DNA from: Cellulomonas sp.
Lineage (GTDB): Bacteria > Actinomycetota > Actinomycetes > Actinomycetales > Cellulomonadaceae
Direction of reading: 5' to 3'
Assembly (NCBI RefSeq): GCF_015234515.1
Contig: NZ_JADGMY010000001.1
Coordinates: 1 to 64,000 of the forward strand
DNA: 64,000 nucleotides
This document shows, piece after piece, positions 38,818 to 47,229 of this stretch. A program made the translations under genes and the position numbers. The notes beneath the pieces are model-generated. The model made no database searches and was not told the DNA's origin. It worked only from the letters and a program-made list of their open reading frames with translations. The number at the start of each line of letters is the position of its first letter. Position 1 is the first letter of the stretch.

Positions 38818-40938
38818 GTGAGGCACGCTGCTCCTCCCAGCCTGGGGCACGACCGCAAGAAGCTGGCCGAGGTGCAGGCGCTCCGCGCCGTCGCCGTCGG
38901 CCTCGTCATCGTGTTCCACCTGTGGCCCGCCCACGTCCCTGGCGGCTACGTCGGCGTCGACGTGTTCTTCGTCATCTCCGGGTTCCTGATCACGGCGCAC
39001 CTGGTGCGCGAGCTCGACGCCACCGGCAGCGTGGACCTCCCCCGGTTCTGGGCCCGCCGCATCCGACGGCTGCTGCCCGCCGCCGTCGTCGTGCTCGTGG
39101 CCACCCTGGCTGCCGTCCTGGCGCTCACCCCGCAGGCGGCCTGGCAGCGCACCGTGGTCGAGATCGCCGCAGCAGCGGGGTACGTCCTGAACTGGCTGCT
39201 GGCCACGAACGCCGTCGACTACTTCGCTGCCGAGAACGCCGCGACCCCGGTGCAGCACTACTGGTCGCTGTCGGTCGAGGAGCAGTTCTACCTCGTGTGG
39301 CCCGTGCTGCTCCTCGGCCTCGCGGTCCTGGCGCGACGCCGGGCCGGCCCCCTGCACCCCTGGCTCCTGCGGGGAGTGCTCCTGGTCGCCGGCGCGTCCC
39401 TCGCCTACTCGATCTGGTTCACCTCGGTCTCACCGTCCGCCGCGTACTTCTCGACCCTCACCCACGCGTGGGAGTTCGCAGGCGGCGCGATCCTCGCCCT
39501 CTCGATCGCCCGACTGGCGACGACCCGCTGGGCGGCCATGGTGCGTACCCGCGCCCTCGTGAGCATCGCCGGTTTCGCGGCCATCATCGTGTGCGGGTTC
39601 ACCCTCACCGGCGCGACCCCCTTCCCCGGGTGGATCGCCCTGGTGCCGGTCACGGCCACGCTCGCCGTGATCGCCGCCGCGGACACCTCCCGGAGCCTCT
39701 GGTCCCCGATGCCACTCCTGAGCGCACGCCCCGTGCAGCTCGTCGGTGACCTCTCGTACTCGGCCTACCTGTGGCACTGGCCGCCGATCGTGCTGCTGCC
39801 CTTCGCGCTCGGCAGACCGCTCAGCCTGCCGATGCAGCTGGCCGTGCTGGTGAGCACGTTCGCAGCCGCATGGGCGTCCAAGCGGTTCGTCGAGGACCCG
39901 CTGCGCGCCCCGCGGCGCCGCGCACGGGCGCCACGCCCGACGTTCCGCCCCGTGTACGCCGCGGCCGCCGTGTCGACAGCCGTCCTGGTGGCGACGTCCG
40001 GGGCGGTGTGGGCCGTCGTGGACCACCGCGTGCAGGAGGCGACCCAGACGGCCGATGCCCAGGCCGCGGCGGGCGCGGCGGGCCTCGACCCGTGCTTCGG
40101 AGCGGCCGCGGTGCTGTCCGACGCGCAGTGCGAGAACAGGTACTCGTTCGACCCGGAGCTGGTCCTGGCGACCACGACGGTCACGGCCGACGAGCCTCGC
40201 ACGACGTTCGGTGGCAGGCTCCAAGCCTTCGAGTACGGCAACCGCGACGCGGACACGGTCGTCGCGGTCGTGGGCGACTCCCACGCGGGCCACTACGTAC
40301 CCGCCGTCCGCGCCCTGGCGGAGCAGCACGACTGGCGGGTCCTGCTCTTCCGGCACAACAACTGCACCCCTTCGGCACCGACGTGGCAGTCGCCCGTCGA
40401 CACCGACATGAGCGACTCGTGCCAGCAGTACCGGCGCGATCTCATGGAGGTGCTGCCCGGTGTCGGCGTCGACGTCGTGCTGACCTCGTCCGTCGCGCCG
40501 CGCTACCAGCAGCTCGGCGCGACGGACGCCGAGCTCGAGGAGATCGCAGCGGCGTTCCGGCTGACCTGGCAGACCTGGGTCGACGCCGGGATCCCGGTCA
40601 TCGTGCTGGCGGACGTACCGGGCCCCGCCGCCGACGTGGGCGAGGTCCGGGAGTGCGTCGCGCAGGCCGAGGAGACCGAGGCCCCGTGCACGTCCCCGCG
40701 CGACGAGGTGGTCGGGCACGACCCCATGGTCCCGGCTGCCCGGGGGATGCCCGGCGTGACGCTGCTGGACTGGACCGACGCCTACTGCGACGCCGAGGTG
40801 TGCCACTCGGTGATCGGCGGCGTGGTCGTCTACTCCGGTGGCGCGCACATCTCGGAGCTGTTCGCCCGCAGCCTCGCGCCGTACATCGGCCCACACGTGC
40901 TGCAGGCCCTGGGATCGCCACCCGCCGCACGCACATGA
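38818..40938 (+). CDS. OatA-like acyltransferase_3 / SGNH fusion protein
   Basis: 706 residues from GTG 38818 (an ATG at 38788 is in frame but upstream of the TAGAGT hexamer). The N-terminal integral-membrane acyltransferase-3 domain (about 10-370, about ten hydrophobic segments) begins KKLAEVQALRAVAVGLVIVFHLW and has GGYVGVDVFFVISGFLI and HYWSLSVEEQFYLVWP. The extracytoplasmic C-terminal SGNH domain has the block I motif GDSHAG (Ser488) and a C-terminal SGGAHIS with the usual catalytic His. The architecture is that of OatA-type O-acetyltransferases that acylate peptidoglycan or surface glycans. Cysteines in the SGNH part may form disulfides. The substrate is inferred from the family. Confidence 0.9.
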   Translation: MRHAAPPSLGHDRKKLAEVQALRAVAVGLVIVFHLWPAHVPGGYVGVDVFFVISGFLITAHLVRELDATGSVDLPRFWARRIRRLLPAAVVVLVATLAAVLALTPQAAWQRTVVEIAAAAGYVLNWLLATNAVDYFAAENAATPVQHYWSLSVEEQFYLVWPVLLLGLAVLARRRAGPLHPWLLRGVLLVAGASLAYSIWFTSVSPSAAYFSTLTHAWEFAGGAILALSIARLATTRWAAMVRTRALVSIAGFAAIIVCGFTLTGATPFPGWIALVPVTATLAVIAAADTSRSLWSPMPLLSARPVQLVGDLSYSAYLWHWPPIVLLPFALGRPLSLPMQLAVLVSTFAAAWASKRFVEDPLRAPRRRARAPRPTFRPVYAAAAVSTAVLVATSGAVWAVVDHRVQEATQTADAQAAAGAAGLDPCFGAAAVLSDAQCENRYSFDPELVLATTTVTADEPRTTFGGRLQAFEYGNRDADTVVAVVGDSHAGHYVPAVRALAEQHDWRVLLFRHNNCTPSAPTWQSPVDTDMSDSCQQYRRDLMEVLPGVGVDVVLTSSVAPRYQQLGATDAELEEIAAAFRLTWQTWVDAGIPVIVLADVPGPAADVGEVRECVAQAEETEAPCTSPRDEVVGHDPMVPAARGMPGVTLLDWTDAYCDAEVCHSVIGGVVVYSGGAHISELFARSLAPYIGPHVLQALGSPPAART

Positions 40939-40981
40939 CGAAGGCCCCGCACCCGCGTTTCCGCTGGTGACGGGGCCTTCG
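40939..40981. terminator. Bidirectional terminator hairpin between acyltransferase and tRNA-Thr
   Basis: CGAAGGCCCCG (40939-40949) pairs perfectly with CGGGGCCTTCG (40971-40981). It starts right after the acyltransferase stop and ends 6 bases before the tRNA 3' end, so it can serve both converging transcripts. Confidence 0.7.
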
Positions 40982-40987
40982 TGGACG

Positions 40988-41060
40988 AGCCGCCTTGGGG
41001 AATCGAACCCCAGACCTTCTCATTACGAGTGAGACGCTCTGCCGACTGAGCTAAGGCGGC
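40988..41060 (-). tRNA. tRNA-Thr (anticodon CGT)
   Basis: On the minus strand the 73-base sequence folds as a standard cloverleaf. The acceptor GCCGCCT pairs with AGGCGGC, the D-arm is GCTCAGTCGGCAGAGC, the anticodon stem TCTCA/TGAGA encloses CTCGTAA with anticodon CGT, and the T-arm is TGGGG-TTCGATT-CCCCA. It reads ACG threonine codons. CCA is not encoded. A tRNA-Thr next to holB/tmk is a known actinobacterial arrangement. Confidence 0.97.
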
Positions 41061-41138
41061 ATCGCCGTCGGGGCGCGGAGTACCGCGGTCGATCGGCGAG
41101 CGCGCCCACTGTACCCGGCGCGCGCCCCGAGTCCAAAG

Positions 41139-42662
41139 TCAGCAGGTCGTGCCGTCGGCCGGGGGCTGGCCGGTCAGCAGGTAGGTGTCCACCGCGTCCT
41201 TCACGCACCGGTTCGAGCGGCCGTACGCGGTGTGCCCCTCGCCCTCGTAGGTGAGCAGCACGGCGGAGGACAGCAGCTCCGAGAGCGACTGCGCCCACGC
41301 GTACGGCGTCGCCGGGTCGTTGGTGGTGCCGACGACGAGGATCGGCGCGGCGCCCTCCGCGGCGTAGGAGTCCAGCGAGCCGACGGCCGGCACCGGCCAC
41401 TGCGCGCACGACGCCCCGCCGTAGGAGAAGAACTGCCCGACCGTCGGGGCGACGGCCGCCACCGCGGCGGCGTCCGCCCGCATGTCGTCGGGGTCCGACG
41501 ACGGCCGGTCGTCGAGGCACAGGATCGCGGAGAACGCCTCGTTCTGGTTCGACGCGTACGTCCCGTCCGCCGCGCGCCCGTAGTAGCTGTCGGCGAGCTG
41601 CAGCAGGACCGAGCCGTCCCCCGCGTCGATCGCCTTGGTCAGCGCCTGCGTGAGCAGCGGCCAGCTCGACTGCGCGTACAGCGCCGCCGCGACGCCGCTG
41701 AACGCGAGCGACGACGTCAGCTCGCGGTCCGTCCCGGTCGGCAACGGGTTGGCCCGCACCCGGTCGAACATGCGCGCGATCTGCGCGAGGCCGTCGTCGA
41801 CGTCACCGTCGAGCGGGCACGCCGCCGCGGCCTGGCAGTCGGTCACGTAGGCACGCAGCGCGCTCTCGAAGCCCGCAGCCTGCCCGGCCGCGACCTGGCC
41901 CGAGTCCAGCGTCGGGTCCAGTGCCCCGTCGAGGACGAACCGGCCGACGCGCTCGGGGAACAGCGCCGCGTACGTCGCGCCCAGCTCGGTGCCGTACGAG
42001 AAGCCGAGGAAGGTCAGCGCCTCGTCACCGAGGGACGCGCGCAGCACGTCCATGTCACGGGCGGCGCTGCGCGTGTCGACGTGCCCGAGCAACGGCCCGG
42101 TGCGGTCCAGGCACGCCTCGCCGAACTCGCCGTTGCGGGCGATCGCCTCGGCGATGCCGGCGTCCGTCGACCAGTCGGGCACCCATGCCGTGAGCTCGTC
42201 GAGGCCGGCCGGGTCCACGCACGTCACGGGCGACGAGTGCTGCACGCCGCGCGGGTCGAACGCGACCAGGTCGTACGCCGCGAGCACGTCGCGCGACACG
42301 ATCTGGCGGAAGAAGCCGATCGTGTCGATCGCGGAGCGGCCCGGCCCGCCGGGGTTGACCAGCAGCGAGCCGACGGGCGACCCGCTGGACGCCGGCGCGC
42401 GCCGCAGCGCGATCGTGATCGTCTCGCCCCCGGGGTCCTCCCAGTCGAGCGGCACGGTGGCGTCGGCGCACTGCTCGTCGCCGCACGTCGTCCACTCCAG
42501 GACCTGGTCGTAGAACCGCGCGAGGGAGGGGTCGGACGTGCTGGACGCCGCCGCGCCGGAGGTCGGGGACGAGGCCTGGTGCTTCGGCGCGACGCATCCG
42601 GTCAGACCGAGGGCGACGAGGGCGACGAGGGCGCACCGGCGCAGGGCAGGTCGCGTCGGCAT
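41139..42662 (-). CDS. Lipoprotein alpha/beta hydrolase, tripeptidyl-aminopeptidase-like
   Basis: 507 residues. The N-terminus RRCALVALVALGLTGCVAP is a lipoprotein signal peptide with lipobox LTGC. The alpha/beta hydrolase fold has SLLVNPGGPGRSA (oxyanion region), GFSYGTELG (nucleophile Ser222), and a C-terminal TAP-like domain with the Asp and His in TTNDPATPY and EGEGHTAYG. Relatives include SlpD/SlpE and other mycelium-associated tripeptidyl or prolyl aminopeptidases. The enzyme should be membrane-anchored on the outer side. It follows holB in the same orientation and is preceded by TACCGT 6 bases before its ATG. Confidence 0.92.
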   Translation of the reverse strand: MPTRPALRRCALVALVALGLTGCVAPKHQASSPTSGAAASSTSDPSLARFYDQVLEWTTCGDEQCADATVPLDWEDPGGETITIALRRAPASSGSPVGSLLVNPGGPGRSAIDTIGFFRQIVSRDVLAAYDLVAFDPRGVQHSSPVTCVDPAGLDELTAWVPDWSTDAGIAEAIARNGEFGEACLDRTGPLLGHVDTRSAARDMDVLRASLGDEALTFLGFSYGTELGATYAALFPERVGRFVLDGALDPTLDSGQVAAGQAAGFESALRAYVTDCQAAAACPLDGDVDDGLAQIARMFDRVRANPLPTGTDRELTSSLAFSGVAAALYAQSSWPLLTQALTKAIDAGDGSVLLQLADSYYGRAADGTYASNQNEAFSAILCLDDRPSSDPDDMRADAAAVAAVAPTVGQFFSYGGASCAQWPVPAVGSLDSYAAEGAAPILVVGTTNDPATPYAWAQSLSELLSSAVLLTYEGEGHTAYGRSNRCVKDAVDTYLLTGQPPADGTTC

Positions 42663-42668
42663 GCTCCT

Positions 42669-42674
42669 ACGGTA
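42669..42674 (-). promoter_or_regulatory. Putative -10 element TACCGT (leaderless)
   Basis: TACCGT on the minus strand, 6 bases before the ATG of the lipoprotein hydrolase. The intervening AGGAGC could equally act as a close ribosome site if transcription starts further upstream. Confidence 0.4.
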
Positions 42675-42774
42675 GTGGTCCCCGACGCCACTTCCGGGCA
42701 CGACCCGGCGCCGTGCGCGACCGGGTCCCGCCACATCCGCCGCCGGGCCGCAGCCAGCGGCCGGCGGGACCGCG

Positions 42775-43911
42775 TCAGCCCTGCGGCCGCAGCGCGATCG
42801 CCATCGCCTCGACGGCCAGGAGAGGGGCGACGTTGCCGGCCAGCCGCGTGCGGGCCTGACCGACGGCGTCCATGCGGCGCAGCGTCTGCTCCGGCGTGCT
42901 GCCCGCGGCGAGCGCGCGGACGGCGTCCTCCTGCTCGACGTTGACGAGGTCGACGCCGGCACCGAGCTGGACGACCAGCACGTCCCGGTACAGCGACAGC
43001 AGGTCGACCATCGCGCGGTCGAGCACGTCCCGCTGCGCGCGCGTCGCGCGACGCTTCTGCTCCTCCTCGAGCTGACGCACCTGGGCACGGAGCGACGGCG
43101 GCAGCTGCTGCGCGCCGTCGGCGCCCATGCCGCGCAGCAGCTCGTTGCGCTCCGCGGCGTCCCGCTCCTCGGTGGCCGCCTTCGCGTCGGCCTGCGCCGT
43201 CTCGACGAGGTCGCCCGCTGCCAGCACCGCGTCGCCGACGCCCCGCACGCGCGACGCGAGCGAGAGCACCGCCGCGCGTCGCTCACGGGCCTGCGGGTCC
43301 CGTGCGAGCCGTCGTGCGATCCCGATGTGGCTCTGCGCGGCCCGTGCGGCGACCAGTGCGGTGCGCGGATCGGCCCCGTCACGCCGCACGAGCAGCTCCG
43401 CGACCGCGTCGACGGGCGGCACGCGCAGGCCCACGGCCCTGCTGCGCGAGCGGATCGTCACCAGGACGTCCTCGGGCCCCGGCGCGCACAGCAGCCACAC
43501 CGTGCGCGGCGGGGGCTCCTCGATGGCCTTGAGCAGCACGTTGGCGCTCTGGTCGTTGAACCGGTCGGCGTCCTCGACGACGATGACCCGCCACCGCCCC
43601 TGCGACGGCGAGCGCTGTGCGAGCTCCACGAGCGGGCGCGTGGTGTCGACGCGGATGAAGACGCCCTCGGTCGCGACGAGCGTGACGTCCGGGTGCGCCC
43701 CGGACAGCACCGTGGTGCACGCGTGGCACGTGCCGCAGCCGCCGGCCTCGCACTGCAGGGCCGCCGCGAACGCGCGCGCCGCGTTGGACCGGCCCGACCC
43801 GGGCGGCCCGGTGAGCAGCCACGCGTGGGTCATCGCCGCCGGGTCCTCGACCGCGCGGCGCAGGACCGCGACCGCGGGCTCCTGGCCGACCAGGTCGTCC
43901 CACACGCTCAT
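42775..43911 (-). CDS. holB: DNA polymerase III subunit delta'
   Basis: 378 residues. [18 protein letters not shown] starts the clamp-loader AAA+ module. The P-loop reads [12 protein letters not shown], with Arg for Lys as in many delta' subunits that do not hydrolyse ATP. The zinc-binding cysteines [12 protein letters not shown] follow, then [26 protein letters not shown] (a degenerate Walker B/SRC region) and [10 protein letters not shown]. Delta' works with delta and tau/gamma subunits to load the beta clamp. Its ATG overlaps the tmk stop (ATGA at 43908-43911), so tmk and holB are translationally coupled. Confidence 0.95.
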   Translation of the reverse strand: MSVWDDLVGQEPAVAVLRRAVEDPAAMTHAWLLTGPPGSGRSNAARAFAAALQCEAGGCGTCHACTTVLSGAHPDVTLVATEGVFIRVDTTRPLVELAQRSPSQGRWRVIVVEDADRFNDQSANVLLKAIEEPPPRTVWLLCAPGPEDVLVTIRSRSRAVGLRVPPVDAVAELLVRRDGADPRTALVAARAAQSHIGIARRLARDPQARERRAAVLSLASRVRGVGDAVLAAGDLVETAQADAKAATEERDAAERNELLRGMGADGAQQLPPSLRAQVRQLEEEQKRRATRAQRDVLDRAMVDLLSLYRDVLVVQLGAGVDLVNVEQEDAVRALAAGSTPEQTLRRMDAVGQARTRLAGNVAPLLAVEAMAIALRPQG

Positions 43912-44645
43912 GCGACACCGCCCGTCGGCACGGCGGACGGCGCGGGGGCGGGCTCGGAGGGGCCGGGGACGGGCGCCCTGAGCAAGGGCGCCAACCGTGC
44001 CCGGACCTGCGCCGCGACGTCCTCGGCGGGCTGCGACGCGTCGACCACGAGCCACCGCTGCGGGGCGGCGGCGGCGCGGGCCAGGAAGGCCTCACGCGTG
44101 CGCCGGTGGAACTCGTCGCCCGCCGACTCCAGGCGGTCCGGGTCGCCCGTGAGCCGGGCCAGCCCCACGGCGGGGTCCAGGTCGAGCAGGACGGTCAGGT
44201 GCGGCAGGAGCCCCTGCACCGCCCACAGCGAGAGCCGCTCCACCTCGTCCGCGCCCAGACCGCGGCCCGTGCCCTGGTAGGCGACCGAGGAGTCGAGGTA
44301 GCGGTCCGTCAGCACCACCGCACCGCGCTCCAGCGCCGGCCGCACGAGCGACGCCACGTGGTGCGCGCGGTCGGCCGCGTACAGCAGGGCCTCCGTGCGG
44401 GGGTCGAGGTCCTCGCCGTGCAGGACCGCGCGCCGCAGCTCGACCCCCAACGGGGTGCCACCGGGCTCACGCGTCACGACGACCTCGCGCCCCAGGGCCG
44501 CGAGATGCCGCCCGAGCAGGGCGACCTGCGTCGACTTGCCGACGCCGTCACCGCCCTCGAAGGACACGAACAGGCCGGCCGGCCCCTGACCGGCGACCAC
44601 GTCGGCGACGGGCCCCGGGACGACGGACGCGGGGTCGGTGCTCAC
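43908..44645 (-). CDS. tmk: Thymidylate kinase
   Basis: 245 residues from a GTG. The P-loop [11 protein letters not shown], the DR(Y/H) motif [15 protein letters not shown] and the [10 protein letters not shown] substrate segment define dTMP kinase, which converts dTMP to dTDP. Short extensions precede residue 25 and follow residue 215 (Pro/Ala-rich tail). It overlaps holB by 4 bases and starts 6 bases after TAGCCT. It keeps the actinobacterial tmk-holB pairing; topA lies further upstream with two genes between. Confidence 0.95.
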   Translation of the reverse strand: MSTDPASVVPGPVADVVAGQGPAGLFVSFEGGDGVGKSTQVALLGRHLAALGREVVVTREPGGTPLGVELRRAVLHGEDLDPRTEALLYAADRAHHVASLVRPALERGAVVLTDRYLDSSVAYQGTGRGLGADEVERLSLWAVQGLLPHLTVLLDLDPAVGLARLTGDPDRLESAGDEFHRRTREAFLARAAAAPQRWLVVDASQPAEDVAAQVRARLAPLLRAPVPGPSEPAPAPSAVPTGGVA

Positions 44646-44651
44646 GGCGTC

Positions 44652-44657
44652 AGGCTA
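44652..44657 (-). promoter_or_regulatory. Putative -10 element TAGCCT (leaderless) of tmk
   Basis: TAGCCT on the minus strand, 6 bases before the tmk GTG. Confidence 0.45.
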
Positions 44658-44691
44658 GCCGCCGCGGCTGACACGTCGGCACCGCGCGGCG

Positions 44692-45705
44692 TCAGGCGGG
44701 CTGCTCCCCCGGGTAGACGACGCCGACCTGCCGACGGATCTCGTCCAGCGTCGTCATGACGTCGAGCGTGCCCTGCCACGTCATCAGCGGGCTCTCGGTG
44801 TCCCCGGCGGCGACGCGCCGAGCGACCTCCGCCGCCTCGTACTGCAGACCGCGCGCCGCCGGCAGCTCGAAGGTCCACTGCCGTCCGTCACGCCGCTCCA
44901 GGCGGAACGACGTGGGCCCGTAGAACGGTCCCGCGACGCGGATGTACCCCTCGGTGCCGGAGATCGACGACGTCGTCGGCGTCCTGGACCACAGCGTCGT
45001 GTTCAGCGTCGCCTGCGTGCCGTTGCCGTAGTCGAGGATCATCGACACCTGCCCGTCGACGCCCGTCTCGGTGAGCTGCCCGAACGCGTGCACGCCGGCC
45101 GGGACGCCGAGGAAGTCGTGCGCCCACGACACCGGGTAGACGCCCAGGTCGAGCAGCGCACCGCCCGCGAGCGCCGGGTCGTACAGGCGGCTCGTCGGGT
45201 CGAACGCGAAGTGGTGGCCGTGGTCGGCGCGGATGTTGACGATGTCGCCGATCTCGCCCGAGTCGATCACCTGGTGCAGCGCGGCGACGTGCGGCAGGAA
45301 CCGCGTCCACATCGCCTCCATGACGAAGACGCCCGCGGCACGTGCCGCGTCGAGCACCTCGCGCGCCTCTGCCGCGTTGCGCGTGAACGCCTTCTCGACC
45401 AGGACGTGCTTGCCCGCCGCGATCGCGAGCAGTGCGTGCTCGCGGTGCTCGGAGTGCGGGGTCGCGACGTACACGACGTCGACCTGCGGGTCCTCGACGA
45501 GGTCGCGGTAGCCGACGTGGGTCGTCGGGATGCCGTGCGCGGTGGCGAACCGCTCGGCGCGGTCGCGGTGCCGGGAGCCGACGGCCACGAGCTGTGCGCG
45601 CGTGAACTCCCGCACCGAGTTGGCGAACTGGCTGGCGATGCCGCCGGCGCCGATGATGCCCCAGCGGATCGGCGGGGCGGTGCGGGGGTCCTCGGTGCGA
45701 GCCAT
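44692..45705 (-). CDS. Gfo/Idh/MocA family oxidoreductase
   Basis: 337 residues. The Rossmann NAD(P) motif RWGIIGAGGIASQFANSV is at the N-terminus. VDVVYVATPHSEHREHALLAI and KHVLVEKAFTRNAAEAREVLD carry the family EKP-like lysine (here EKA). A C-terminal alpha/beta domain follows (GALLDLGVYPVSWAHDFLG, MILDYGNGTQATLN). It probably oxidises a sugar or sugar derivative with NAD(P); the substrate is not indicated. It lies between tmk and topA, on the same strand. TAGGTT precedes the ATG by 6 bases. Confidence 0.92.
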   Translation of the reverse strand: MARTEDPRTAPPIRWGIIGAGGIASQFANSVREFTRAQLVAVGSRHRDRAERFATAHGIPTTHVGYRDLVEDPQVDVVYVATPHSEHREHALLAIAAGKHVLVEKAFTRNAAEAREVLDAARAAGVFVMEAMWTRFLPHVAALHQVIDSGEIGDIVNIRADHGHHFAFDPTSRLYDPALAGGALLDLGVYPVSWAHDFLGVPAGVHAFGQLTETGVDGQVSMILDYGNGTQATLNTTLWSRTPTTSSISGTEGYIRVAGPFYGPTSFRLERRDGRQWTFELPAARGLQYEAAEVARRVAAGDTESPLMTWQGTLDVMTTLDEIRRQVGVVYPGEQPA

Positions 45706-45711
45706 GGCGCC

Positions 45712-45717
45712 AACCTA
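45712..45717 (-). promoter_or_regulatory. Putative -10 element TAGGTT (leaderless)
   Basis: TAGGTT on the minus strand, 6 bases before the Gfo/Idh ATG at 45705. Confidence 0.45.
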
Positions 45718-45849
45718 GCGCCCGGCGGCGGCACCCGGCGGACCGCGCACCGCGCGTCACACCGCCGGACGTCGTCGACTCAGCCGTCGGCGGCCGTGCT
45801 GCCGAGCCTCGCGGCGACGCCAGAGCCGTTCCCGGGCCGTCGCCGCTGG

Positions 45850-45940
45850 ACCCGCGTCCCGACATTCGGGACGCCGGCCCCGCGAGACCGGGCCAGGGCA
45901 CGGCACGCGCTCCGGTGAGCGATCTCAGCCCGGTCTCGCG
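45850..45940 (-). repeat. Copy 1 of an inverted ~91-bp palindromic repeat
   Basis: Two modules. Bases 45881-45940 are a 60-bp palindromic block whose 13-base ends (CGCGAGACCGGGC and its complement) pair perfectly. Bases 45854-45874 form a hairpin, GCGTCCC-N7-GGGACGC. The reverse complement aligns without gaps to 47053-47143: by hand about 42 of 60 bases in the palindrome, including the shared core TCGCTCACCGG at the same offset, and about 23 of 31 in the hairpin. It overlaps the end of the AbiEi/DUF559 gene, supplying its last codons. Confidence 0.75.
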
Positions 45941-46929
45941 AGCCGCCCGTCCCGCACCGTGGACCGCGGGACGTAGCGGGAGACGGTCGCGGGCAGGCGA
46001 CCCGCGTGGACGTCCCAGGCCGTGAACCGCAGCAGCAGGGCGCCCGTGCCCACGACGGCGTTCTGACGGGCGCGGTCACGGTGCAGCGCCTCGGGCGTCC
46101 CGTGCGGTCCCGCGCCGTCGATCTCGGCGACCAGGAGCCGCCCGTCGGCGAGCCACCACCCGAGGTCGCCGCGGGCCACGACGCGCCCCGACGCGTCACG
46201 GACGCGCACCTGCAGGTCGTGCGGCGGCACGCCGGCGTCGCGGCACTGGAGCCGCGCCCGCGTCTCCAGGGGTGACTCCGCCCGCCCGTCGACGAGGTCC
46301 CACCAACCGGACGCGCTCCGGCTGCCGCGCCGCCCGAGCGTGAGCCGTCGGACGTCGTCGACGCGCTCCGCGCTGATCAGCTGCTGCTGCACGGCCGAGT
46401 CGAGCACCGCCACGGCGTGCTCGCGACCCAGCTCGCAGACCGCCTGCGCCAGCGCCGTCATCGGCTCGACCACGCGCGCCCCGCCCACACGCTGCACCAC
46501 GTCCGGGGTCACGCAACGCACCCGGACGGGTGCCGCGGGCGCCCGGTGCGAGCCGTCGAGCAGTGCCGCCTCGGGACGCAGGTCGCGAGGAAGGCCCTGC
46601 ACGCCGAGCAGCGCCAGGGCACACGCGCCCGTGGCGACGGACCGCGTCCGTCCCAGCGCGAGCAACGCGGTCCACGCCGCCCGGCAGCGCCGGTGGTCCT
46701 CGGGAGAGGCCCCGGCCCACGCCTCGGGGCCACCACCGACGACGGCCTCCAGAGCCGGAGCGGCGTCGTGCACGCCGCGCACCACGGGAAGCAGCAGACC
46801 CGCCCGCCGCAGCGCGGCCCGGCGCGCCGAGCCGACCCCGGCGGCGTCGCACTGCCTCGCGTCGAGCAGCCCTTCCTGCACCTGAGCCGTCACGAGCAGG
46901 TGGTCGGGCAGCGGGGCAGGCGGGCGCAT
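45925..46929 (-). CDS. AbiEi-like antitoxin domain / DUF559 (VSR endonuclease-like) protein
   Basis: 334 residues from the ATG at 46929. The N-terminal 60 residues (LLVTAQVQEGLLDARQCDAAG, RRAALRRAGLLLPVVRGVHD) form the winged-helix domain of AbiEi-type proteins. The C-terminal 100 residues look like DUF559/VSR endonuclease folds: SPLETRARLQCRDAGVP, ARGDLGWWLADGRLLVAEIDG and DRARQNAVVGTGALLLRF, with acidic residues placed like a PD-(D/E)xK core. Such proteins are abundant in actinobacteria and often stand alone; no AbiEii toxin is next to it. The gene sits alone between two inverted copies of a ~91-bp repeat. Its last codons (RLARPG) come from repeat sequence. Confidence 0.8.
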   Translation of the reverse strand: MRPPAPLPDHLLVTAQVQEGLLDARQCDAAGVGSARRAALRRAGLLLPVVRGVHDAAPALEAVVGGGPEAWAGASPEDHRRCRAAWTALLALGRTRSVATGACALALLGVQGLPRDLRPEAALLDGSHRAPAAPVRVRCVTPDVVQRVGGARVVEPMTALAQAVCELGREHAVAVLDSAVQQQLISAERVDDVRRLTLGRRGSRSASGWWDLVDGRAESPLETRARLQCRDAGVPPHDLQVRVRDASGRVVARGDLGWWLADGRLLVAEIDGAGPHGTPEALHRDRARQNAVVGTGALLLRFTAWDVHAGRLPATVSRYVPRSTVRDGRLARPG

Positions 46930-47052
46930 GCCGGCAGCGGACCACGAGTGCGGCACCGCAGGAGGTCGGCCGACCTCACCCGTGGACGCCCGCGCTGCCC
47001 CCCGGTGCTGGGGTCGGTTCGCCCGTCGTCCCACGCCGCGAGACCGACCGTG

Positions 47053-47143
47053 CGCGAGACCGGCCCTGGGTCGCTCACCGGCCGCTGTGGCCGACCTGAA
47101 CCCGGTCTCGCGGCGCCGCCGTCCCGGGTGGTGGGACGGCGGT
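47053..47143 (+). repeat. Copy 2 of the ~91-bp palindromic repeat
   Basis: Bases 47053-47112 are a 60-bp block with ends CGCGAGACCGG and CCGGTCTCGCG and the internal core TCGCTCACCGG. Bases 47116-47142 are a hairpin, CCGCCGTCCC-N7-GGGACGGCGG. It is oriented opposite to copy 1, so the two bracket 45941-47052. A further partial end (CGCGAGACCG) lies at 47038-47047. It lies upstream of the AbiEi/DUF559 start and downstream of topA. Confidence 0.75.
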
Positions 47144-47186
47144 GGCGAGCCGGGGGTGGGAGGCCGACGGCGAACCGGGTGATGGC

Positions 47187-47221
47187 GCGGCGCCGCCGTC
47201 CCGGGTGGCGGGACGGCGGTG
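47187..47221 (+). repeat. Partial third copy: hairpin module near the end of topA
   Basis: CCGCCGTCCC-N7-GGGACGGCGG (47193-47219) duplicates the hairpin of copy 2 almost exactly (one loop difference), 77 bases away and without the palindromic block. It lies 10 bases after the topA stop and probably acts as its terminator. Together with copy 2 it accounts for the 300-base gap between topA and the AbiEi/DUF559 gene; no other gene is seen there. Confidence 0.7.
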
Positions 47222-47229
47222 CCGACCTG

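Noticed and set aside
38788..38818. ATG at 38788 as start of the acyltransferase
   Set aside because: It lies upstream of the TAGAGT hexamer and lacks a ribosome site; GTG at 38818 fits better, though the ATG cannot be fully excluded.
40988..41060. Integrated element at tRNA-Thr
   Set aside because: No integrase, no duplicated 3' end of the tRNA and only ordinary genes on both sides.
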